From Syntrophobacterales bacterium (lineage in GTDB: Bacteria > Desulfobacterota > Syntrophorhabdia > Syntrophorhabdales > WCHB1-27), in assembly GCA_017881765.1 (NCBI GenBank), contig JADGQN010000340.1, forward strand, positions 1 through 5,328: a DNA stretch of 5,328 bases, written 5' to 3'. Positions 1-5,328 of the stretch are shown one piece after another (positions within the stretch are counted from its first letter, which is position 1; each line of letters starts with the position of its first letter). The notes under the pieces were generated by a model. That model worked only from the letters and a program-made list of their open reading frames with translations, did no database searches and was not told where the DNA came from. A program made the translations under genes and the position numbers.

Positions 1-1689
1 GATTCGCTCCTGGAGCAACAGCATGGTCGCCTGGAACATGGGTTCCGACTCAAATCGCTTCTGCATCGGACGGTCCAGGAGCACATAGGCCAGAGAGAGG
101 AAGCTCATACCCTGATGATGTGCCATGAAGGAGCGGATCACGGCGCTGGATTGTCCACGCGGCAGACGGGAAGGAGTGAAGTCGATTGCTTCATAGAAAC
201 CGTACATTCCGGCAAAGCCCTCAGCTGCGAGTCGCTCGAGATTCAGGCATGCCTCTTCGGGCGCCACCGTCAGCGCCAGTGCCGAGGCATAGGGCGCAAT
301 GACCAGATCCTCGGCGAGCCCGCGTTTGAGACCCAGGCCGGGTACGCCAAAGGCGCGATACTGGTAGTTGAGATGAACGTCGATTGCGTTGTAGGCGGAT
401 TCCGAACTGCCCCAGGGCACCCCGCGTTTCTTCCCATACTCGATCTGCCGGGCCACTGCCGCCTTGCAGGTCTGGTCGAGCAGTGTGTGTTCGTACGTCG
501 GCATCACCAGGAGCGGCATGAGGTATTCGAACATCGAACCGCTCCACGAAAGGAGGATCTGCTCTCCACCGGCAGTGGTCAGCAAACGTCCCAGGGCGAA
601 CCAGTTCTCCTGCGGCAGCTTTCCCTGCGCAATCGCTATGAAACTGCAAAATCTTGCTTCCGAAGCCAGCAGATCGTAGTAACTCGGGTCCCGCCGACGT
701 TCCCCGACGTTGTACCCGATAGCCAGGAGATTGCGTGCCTCGTCGAAAAGGAAGTCGTATTCCATGTTATTAGCGAGTTCATCAATTTTCCGTGCCAATC
801 CTTCGATAGCCCTAATCCTCGCTCCGGCGCGCTGGCTCGCCTCTGTAACATAGGGGCGAACCGCGTCCGCCCAAGGGCGCACACTGTGCACCCCTCCATC
901 AAGGTTGGCCAATTGGCGCAGCGTCGGGATTTCATCGATATCCGGCATCTCGCGGAGCCTGTCCGGTGATGCCGGCAATGATGTCCAGGCCGTGAGAAAC
1001 GTCAGTTCATCGAGGGCGGCCCGGCATTGCCCGGCAAGGGCATGCGCCCACCCCTTTGCCTGGCTCTCGGGGTCCTCATCGAGAACCTTGACGCCGGTGA
1101 CCACTTCCGCGGCGGACGTTGCCAACTGCTCAAGGCTCAGCCGCGCCGCCGCCAGCGTGGTGGGCGGGGAATCGATTGCGGACTTCAGCATTTTTTGCAG
1201 TTGCACGAGTTGGTCCGAAGCGGTTTTGCCATCGATGTCCTCGAGGACACGGATGGTGTCGCTGATTCCCTCAAACACCCGCGATCCCAGAATCCGGTCG
1301 TCGGTAAGTGCGAGCAGTCCCTGCCGCAGCGTCAACAGATGGCCGGCAAGGTTGCCGCTGTCCACGGTCGAGATGTAGGCAGGTTGCAGCGGTTGCAGGG
1401 ATTGCGTGTCGTACCAGTTGTAAAAGTGGCCTCGGTGACGTTCCAATGCTTCCATCGTAAGGAGTGCATTTGCCGTGCGTTCAAGGAGTTGTCCCGCCGG
1501 GATGTAGCCGAAGTCGTAGGCGGACAAATTTGCGAGAAGGGCCAGGCCCATGTTGGTCGGCGACGTGCGATGCGCAATTACGGCAACGGGATGCTCCTGA
1601 AAATTGTCAGGGGGCAGCCAATGATCTTCCGGGCCGACGAAGGTTTCGAAAAACGCCCAGGTCTTGCGGGAAAGTTTCCGGAGAAAGGT
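1..1689 (-). other. Cyclisation (glycoamylase-like, GH189-type) domain of the glucan synthase, cut by window edge
   Basis: This covers about residues 1020-1582. Landmarks in order are HRTSPTNMGLALLANLSAYD (about 1058-1077), HFYNWYDTQSL (1107-1117), STVDSGNLAGHL (1126-1137), YDFLFDEARNLL (about 1330-1341), SEARF (1362-1366), SWSGSMFEYLMPLL (from 1400), VPWGSSESAYN (1443-1453), YRAFGVPGLGLKRGL (1463-1477) and HHQGMSF (1543-1549). This is the Pfam glycoamylase-like region that, in cyclic glucan synthases, has been shown to close the beta-1,2-glucan ring by transglycosylation. The acidic pair E1363 and E1449 fits the catalytic acid/base and nucleophile positions. The end of the domain may lie just outside the window. 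Confidence 0.85.
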
Positions 1690-4600
1690 GGTCTGGTCAG
1701 CCGTCATCCTTGCTTCGCGACGAGCAAGCGGCCGGCTGATCCACCAGGCGACGACAGGAGAGACAAACCAGAGGCACAGTATGGGCCCGGCCACCACCAA
1801 TGTCACCGGCCTCGAAAGCGTGAGATCGATAATTGCGGCACCGGCAAGAACCGGGGCGATCCACATGGATCGGCAAAAAGAACCGAGGTCCGTGCGGTTA
1901 CTGCCATAGTGTACGTCCGACGTACTCCATTCGAGAAGCCGCTTATGGGTGACCAGCATCCGCCAGCCCGTGCGCACAATCGCATCGAGACTGAAAAACG
2001 CCTCGTAAGGAAGGCAGGTGAGCGTAAATGCCGCCTGAGCGAAGTGCCGGCCGGCGGTATGCAGGTTGGCAGCGAGGTGCTGGCCCAGAAGCACGTCACC
2101 CGGCTTCTGCAGCACTTCCAGCAGAGAGGCAATCAGAGAAGGAAGCAGGATGATCCCGAGCACTGATAGGGTCCAGAACCAGGCCGATGGCAAGACCGTC
2201 CAGCCCATCAGCAAAAGGAATGTCAACGCCGCGGGCACGAGACTGCGCCGCAGGTTGTCGAATATCTTCCATTGGGACAGCCATGAGAACGTATTCTTTT
2301 TAAGTCGCGCATCAGGGCCGGGAAGACCTGACAGTAACCATCGCAGGAGTTGCCAATCACCGCGAATCCAGCGATGCCTACGGTTCACGTCTGCACTGTA
2401 GCTATGCGGATATTCCTCATAGAGCATTACATCGCTCAACAAACCCGCCCGCGCATAACATCCTTCCAGAAGATCGTGGCTGAGGATACGGTTCTCGGGA
2501 AAACGTCCTTTGAGCGTTCGCTCGAAGGCATCAACCTCGTAAATGCCCTTGCCGATGAACGAACCTTCGCCGAACAGGTCCTGGTAAACATCGGAAACGG
2601 CACGCGTATAGGGATCGATACCGGGCTCGCTTCCGCACATTGCCGCATACCGCGACCGGTTCATGCCGGGCAGGCTCACGGCGACCCGTGGCTGGAGGAT
2701 GCCGTAACCCTCACAGACACGCTGCTTGTCTTCGTCGTAGCGCGCACGATTCAGCGGGTGAGCCATGGCGCCCACAAACTGCCACGCCGCATCGCGCGGC
2801 AGTTGCGTATCCGTGTCCAGGGTGATCACATACTTCACGCTCGATAAGACTGCCCTGTCGCCGACGACAAGCGAAAAGCGATCCCCCGCATTTTCCCCAC
2901 CGCGCAGGAGAGCATTCAATTCCGCAAGTTTCCCCCGTTTGCGCTCGTAACCCATCCAGATCCGCTCTTGAGGATTCCATCGACGGGGGCGATGGAAAAG
3001 AAAGAAGGTGTTGCCTTTGGGACGGCCGTACTTGGTATTCAGCTCTTCGACCCTTTGCCGGGCAAGCCGCACCAGCGGTTCGTCCTCGGGGAGCGTTTCC
3101 TCCTGTGCGTCTCGAAAATCGGTCAACAGGCCGAAGTGCAGGTTAGCGTCCCGATTTGCCAGGAACCGCACTTCAAGCGCCTCGATCAGATCCTCTATAT
3201 TCTGCGTGCTTTTGAGCATCGTCGGAACCACGGCCAGTGTTCGGAATTCCGGCGGTATCCCTTTGGAGAAGTCCATGCGCGGCAGCGGACGGGGTGTCGC
3301 CAGCAGCGTCGCCAGCCAATTCACCAGCGCAACGGCAAGCTGACTTACGCTTAAAACTGAGAGGAGTACAATCAGAACAATTGCCCATCCCGCTAACGCA
3401 CCGACATGCGCCTTCGCCAGAAAACCCCCGACAAAGATTGCCGTTATCAGCGCGATTGTACCCAGATAGAGGAGGAAAGGAAACCGGCGGCTCCAGCTCT
3501 GAAGGTATTCAGATGGGGAAAGGCGTACCTCCAGCGCCTGCTCGAGTTGGCTCAATCCCTTATCGATCAGGAAGAAGCCGACATGTCCCGCGCGATCATC
3601 GCCGCTGTTCCCGTTCGCACCCTCCTGCACCAGCCCGATCGCTTTACGCGCCACCTCACTCTCGGAAAACAGGCTGTGTTTCGCTATCTTTTCCACGACA
3701 TGGCGGTAACGGTCGCGGGTAGAAAAATCCATTGTACCGTAAACACCGCCAGGGTCCTCGCGGAGCACTTGGTCGACAACGCTCATCGACTCGACGAACT
3801 CTTGCCAGTCCATCGCACTCAGGAAACGAAGACTGCCGATGCTGTTGCTCATGGATACCTGATCGGCAGCCTGTTGTTGGTTCTCCTCCTGCACCAGTTG
3901 CCGAATCGTCTGGCCGCACTCGGAGAGCCGCTGCTCAAGCCACGTAAGCGGCAATGACAGAGCAGGACCCTGTCCCTGCAGGCGGCGTGTAATTTCCGCG
4001 ATAAAAGAACTCACCAGCGGCGGGTTCGATCGCGCCATGTCTGCGATCACCAGAATCAGGCTCTTCGGGTCCTTCACAGCGCTCTCCGCCATCTGGTCTG
4101 CCCAATAATCGGCCAGGTTGCGGTCGATTCTATCGGTGGCGATCCGAGCGGCAATGCGTCGGAGATTTTCGATCAGCGCCAGGCGCAGCATGATGGGAAT
4201 GGCCCACAATTCTCCTAACTTCAGGGACGTGACGGTCTGGTAGGCTGCTGCAAATCTGCTGAGAATCTCCGGATCGACCCGTCCGTCGCCATGTGAGATC
4301 ATCTCCAGCGCAATGTCATATACGCGCGGCAGAGAAGCCGACGGACCATTCATCAGGCGAGGGAGTTCCCGGCTGTACCCCTTTGGCAAATGCCTCCGGG
4401 CGGTGCGTATCTGCTCTTCAATCAGATAGAAGTTGTCGAGCAGCCATTCCCCGGCCGGCGTAATCCTGCGGTTTGCCTTAACCGCCTCCGTCAGCAAATC
4501 CTGGACGCCAATCAGGAGGTCTGCATTCTCAGCCAGCCGTGTCAGAAGCCGATCCGGAGCCTGTCCCGGGCTTAACGTGTGTGAGCCTGCGAGAATCTTG

Positions 4601-4746
4601 CCATGCTGCTCCATCTGATCGGCGCTGAATAACTCCGCTCGCAGTGGCGGCTCGAAACAGGCGTACTTTTGTGCCAAACCGTTTTTACGAAGACTTGTCC
4701 ACGACTGAGACAGGTTCTCGAAAATGGCCTTGGGGATGAACTTCAC
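1..4746 (-). CDS. ndvB: Cyclic beta-1,2-glucan synthase, N-terminal 1582 residues (3' end beyond window)
   Basis: This is a giant inner-membrane enzyme that uses UDP-glucose to start, extend and cyclise beta-1,2-glucan for the periplasm. The GTG start gives VKFIPKAIFENLSQSW, then PPLRAELFSADQMEQHGK (about residues 34-50), a family-typical opening. Residues 1-420 are soluble. Hydrophobic segments follow at about 424-444 and 448-482. The GT84 core has LLTDFRDA (540-547), DTDT with the DxD pair D644/D646, SHDLLEG (756-762) and R789-x-x-R792-W793 leading into IRGDWQ. A second hydrophobic block covers about 842-880, 903-922 and 961-1003, with the family-typical THKRLLEWSTS between (about 933-943). 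The cyclisation domain then runs to the edge. Characterised members are about 2,800-2,900 residues, so roughly 45% is missing, including the expected C-terminal GH94 phosphorylase-like region. The frame is intact throughout. Synonyms are chvB and cgs. The family is certain; the exact product (ring size, or linear glucan) is inferred. No exporter gene (ndvA/chvA) is visible. Confidence 0.96.
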   Translation of the reverse strand, partial: MKFIPKAIFENLSQSWTSLRKNGLAQKYACFEPPLRAELFSADQMEQHGKILAGSHTLSPGQAPDRLLTRLAENADLLIGVQDLLTEAVKANRRITPAGEWLLDNFYLIEEQIRTARRHLPKGYSRELPRLMNGPSASLPRVYDIALEMISHGDGRVDPEILSRFAAAYQTVTSLKLGELWAIPIMLRLALIENLRRIAARIATDRIDRNLADYWADQMAESAVKDPKSLILVIADMARSNPPLVSSFIAEITRRLQGQGPALSLPLTWLEQRLSECGQTIRQLVQEENQQQAADQVSMSNSIGSLRFLSAMDWQEFVESMSVVDQVLREDPGGVYGTMDFSTRDRYRHVVEKIAKHSLFSESEVARKAIGLVQEGANGNSGDDRAGHVGFFLIDKGLSQLEQALEVRLSPSEYLQSWSRRFPFLLYLGTIALITAIFVGGFLAKAHVGALAGWAIVLIVLLSVLSVSQLAVALVNWLATLLATPRPLPRMDFSKGIPPEFRTLAVVPTMLKSTQNIEDLIEALEVRFLANRDANLHFGLLTDFRDAQEETLPEDEPLVRLARQRVEELNTKYGRPKGNTFFLFHRPRRWNPQERIWMGYERKRGKLAELNALLRGGENAGDRFSLVVGDRAVLSSVKYVITLDTDTQLPRDAAWQFVGAMAHPLNRARYDEDKQRVCEGYGILQPRVAVSLPGMNRSRYAAMCGSEPGIDPYTRAVSDVYQDLFGEGSFIGKGIYEVDAFERTLKGRFPENRILSHDLLEGCYARAGLLSDVMLYEEYPHSYSADVNRRHRWIRGDWQLLRWLLSGLPGPDARLKKNTFSWLSQWKIFDNLRRSLVPAALTFLLLMGWTVLPSAWFWTLSVLGIILLPSLIASLLEVLQKPGDVLLGQHLAANLHTAGRHFAQAAFTLTCLPYEAFFSLDAIVRTGWRMLVTHKRLLEWSTSDVHYGSNRTDLGSFCRSMWIAPVLAGAAIIDLTLSRPVTLVVAGPILCLWFVSPVVAWWISRPLARREARMTADQTTFLRKLSRKTWAFFETFVGPEDHWLPPDNFQEHPVAVIAHRTSPTNMGLALLANLSAYDFGYIPAGQLLERTANALLTMEALERHRGHFYNWYDTQSLQPLQPAYISTVDSGNLAGHLLTLRQGLLALTDDRILGSRVFEGISDTIRVLEDIDGKTASDQLVQLQKMLKSAIDSPPTTLAAARLSLEQLATSAAEVVTGVKVLDEDPESQAKGWAHALAGQCRAALDELTFLTAWTSLPASPDRLREMPDIDEIPTLRQLANLDGGVHSVRPWADAVRPYVTEASQRAGARIRAIEGLARKIDELANNMEYDFLFDEARNLLAIGYNVGERRRDPSYYDLLASEARFCSFIAIAQGKLPQENWFALGRLLTTAGGEQILLSWSGSMFEYLMPLLVMPTYEHTLLDQTCKAAVARQIEYGKKRGVPWGSSESAYNAIDVHLNYQYRAFGVPGLGLKRGLAEDLVIAPYASALALTVAPEEACLNLERLAAEGFAGMYGFYEAIDFTPSRLPRGQSSAVIRSFMAHHQGMSFLSLAYVLLDRPMQKRFESEPMFQATMLLLQERI
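2347..3240 (-). other. GT84 glycosyltransferase core of the glucan synthase
   Basis: This covers about residues 503-800, from TLAVVPTML to the RGDWQLL segment, lying between the two membrane blocks and so expected on the cytoplasmic face where UDP-glucose is available. It carries the spaced acidic and RxxRW pattern of processive inverting glycosyltransferases. The candidates are D543 or D546 in LLTDFRDA, D644/D646 in VITLDTDTQLPRD, D758 or E761 in SHDLLEG, and R789xxRW. The last is the (Q/R)xxRW form described for GT84, with Arg rather than the GT2-typical Gln. All key positions look filled, so the domain should be active. Domain edges are approximate. Confidence 0.85.
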
Positions 4747-4800
4747 TTTTGAAACCTCCGGGGTTCTGCCTGACAAAAACTAAGGGTAAAGAGGCGCTGC
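4747..4800 (-). other. 54-bp ftsH-ndvB intergenic spacer
   Basis: This is the only non-coding DNA in the window. Read on the minus strand it contains an in-frame TAG (4782-4780) that closes the glucan synthase frame upstream, a short T-run (TTTTT near 4779-4775), and the ribosome binding site near its end. I see no GC-rich stem before the T-run, so it does not look like an intrinsic terminator. I also see no convincing -35/-10 pair. The simplest reading is read-through transcription from ftsH into the downstream gene; a promoter inside the ftsH coding region cannot be excluded. Confidence 0.7.
4755..4759 (-). promoter_or_regulatory. Strong Shine-Dalgarno (GGAGG) fixing the GTG start of the glucan synthase gene
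   Basis: On the minus strand GGAGG (extending to GGAGGT) sits 8 nt upstream of GTG at 4746-4744, near-ideal spacing. This decides the start. The only other upstream candidate in frame after the TAG is a TTG at 4776-4774, which has no such site, and the first in-frame ATG is codon 45, inside sequence conserved in the family. Confidence 0.85.
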
Positions 4801-5328
4801 TCAGGCGCTGATGCCTCCATTGGTCGAGTCGGACAACATCCGTCTGAGTTCCTCCCCCTGCACGATTTCCTTCTCTGACAGAAGATGGGCAAGATTATCC
4901 AAGACTTTCCGGCGTTCTGACAGAATGTTGCGCACCCTTTGATGGGTCTGCTCCATCACGGCGGAGATTTCCTCATCAATCTGGGTCGCCTTTGTTTCGC
5001 TGTAGGTTTTATTGGGGGTATAGTTTTCCGGGAGAAACATGGGCTGACGAGCGGACTCATAAGTCACCAGTCCCAGGCGATCGCTCATCCCATATTCCGC
5101 AACCATGGACCGGGCAATGGCGGTTGCCCGCTGCAAGTCATTTTGCGCCCCCGTGGATATTTCTCCAAAAACCAGTTCCTCCGCCACCCTCCCCCCTAAA
5201 AGGACGGCCAGCCGGTCCAGCAGTTCGGGGCGCGTCATCAAGTAGCGATCCTCCGTCGGCTGTTGCTGGGTATATCCGAGCGCCACAATCCCGCGGGGAA
5301 TAATGGATATCTTGTGCACCCGGTCCGC
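4801..5328 (-). CDS. ftsH: ATP-dependent zinc metalloprotease FtsH, C-terminal part (5'-truncated by window edge)
   Basis: This is the last 175 codons plus a TGA stop (4803-4801) of FtsH, the inner-membrane AAA+ protease that unfolds and degrades misassembled membrane proteins and some regulators. The visible part is the end of the M41 peptidase domain and the C-terminal helical tail. It opens with VHKISIIPRG and LGYTQQQPTEDRYL, followed by LLGGRVAEELVFGEISTGAQND. The Asp of the QND triplet (fragment residue 64) matches the third zinc ligand known in FtsH structures. GMSDRLGLV follows, then a charged helical tail ending near EGEELRRML-like sequence (here VQGEELRRMLSD). The membrane helices, the AAA ATPase module and the HExxH zinc site lie beyond the right edge, so their integrity cannot be judged. 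The in-frame GTG at 5319 is an internal valine, not a start, because family sequence continues upstream of it. The length and tail look normal, with no sign of decay. It lies 54 bp upstream of the glucan synthase gene on the same strand. Many proteobacteria carry more than one ftsH; whether this is the main or an extra copy cannot be told here. Confidence 0.97.
   Translation of the reverse strand, partial: ADRVHKISIIPRGIVALGYTQQQPTEDRYLMTRPELLDRLAVLLGGRVAEELVFGEISTGAQNDLQRATAIARSMVAEYGMSDRLGLVTYESARQPMFLPENYTPNKTYSETKATQIDEEISAVMEQTHQRVRNILSERRKVLDNLAHLLSEKEIVQGEELRRMLSDSTNGGISA

Noticed and set aside
115..969. A 284-codon open frame on the plus strand
   Set aside because: It is antisense to the cyclisation domain, whose minus-strand frame carries the VPWGSSESAYN and HHQGMSF motifs. 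The plus-strand product has no family-like features.
1027..2166. A 379-codon open frame on the plus strand, lying wholly inside the glucan synthase gene
   Set aside because: It is antisense to sequence that translates into highly conserved membrane and cyclisation-domain motifs. Its product is rich in Arg, Gly and Gln with no recognisable domain, as expected of a shadow frame in G+C-rich DNA.
2350..3957. Several plus-strand open frames of 110-185 codons over the GT84 region and first membrane block
   Set aside because: They overlap each other in different frames and are all antisense to the intact glucan synthase frame with its DxD and RxxRW motifs. None shows a domain.
4753..4765. Small inverted repeat AACC-CCGGA-GGTT overlapping the GGAGG ribosome binding site, a possible translational switch
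   Set aside because: The stem is only 4 bp with a 5-nt loop, too weak to suggest regulation by itself and likely to arise by chance around any GGAGG.
4775..4800. T-run after the ftsH stop as a possible intrinsic terminator
   Set aside because: No GC-rich hairpin precedes the TTTTT stretch on the minus strand, so the key element of an intrinsic terminator is missing.
4939..5303. Two plus-strand open frames opposite ftsH (86 and 103 codons)
   Set aside because: They are antisense to well-conserved FtsH peptidase sequence. The translations are low-complexity, Pro- and Arg-rich shadows.
1..5328. Mobile element, CRISPR, tRNA/rRNA or other hidden system
   Set aside because: All but 54 bp is accounted for by two conserved coding frames. 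I saw no direct-repeat arrays, terminal inverted repeats, tRNA-like folds or change in composition.

Overview
The window holds two partial protein-coding genes, both on the minus strand, separated by a 54-bp gap. Nothing else in it could be supported. Reading leftwards along the minus strand, the first is the 3' end of ftsH (5328 to 4801), an ATP-dependent membrane zinc metalloprotease. The second is the first 1582 codons of a very large cyclic beta-1,2-glucan synthase gene of the ndvB/chvB/cgs type (4746 to 1), which runs off the left edge without a stop. I translated the second gene codon by codon across its whole length; the frame stays open with no frameshift or internal stop.

The glucan synthase shows the expected order of parts. 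There is an N-terminal soluble region (about residues 1-420), a first membrane block (about 423-482) and a GT84 glycosyltransferase core with a DxD motif and an RxxRW motif (about 503-800). A second membrane block follows (about 842-1003), then the middle cyclisation or 'glycoamylase-like' domain (about 1020-1582, cut by the edge). The C-terminal GH94 phosphorylase-like part, which sets chain length in characterised members, would lie to the left of the window. The enzyme is expected to use UDP-glucose at the inner membrane to build and close beta-1,2-glucan rings, which act in the periplasm in osmoadaptation and host interaction.

The short gap, the shared strand, the lack of a terminator and the strong GGAGG ribosome binding site before the GTG start suggest the two genes can be co-transcribed. 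FtsH degrades misassembled membrane proteins, so a functional link to this roughly 300-kDa-class membrane enzyme is possible, but that is inference from position only. Moderately high G+C, the ndvB family and the FtsH tail point to a Gram-negative bacterium, probably a proteobacterium; I cannot name a genus.

I found no RNA gene, mobile element, CRISPR array or unknown system. The plus strand has several long open frames (up to 379 codons), but all lie antisense to the glucan synthase or ftsH and look like shadows. The window reads as ordinary chromosomal housekeeping and envelope-glucan DNA. The points of interest are the gene pairing and the conserved catalytic residues.
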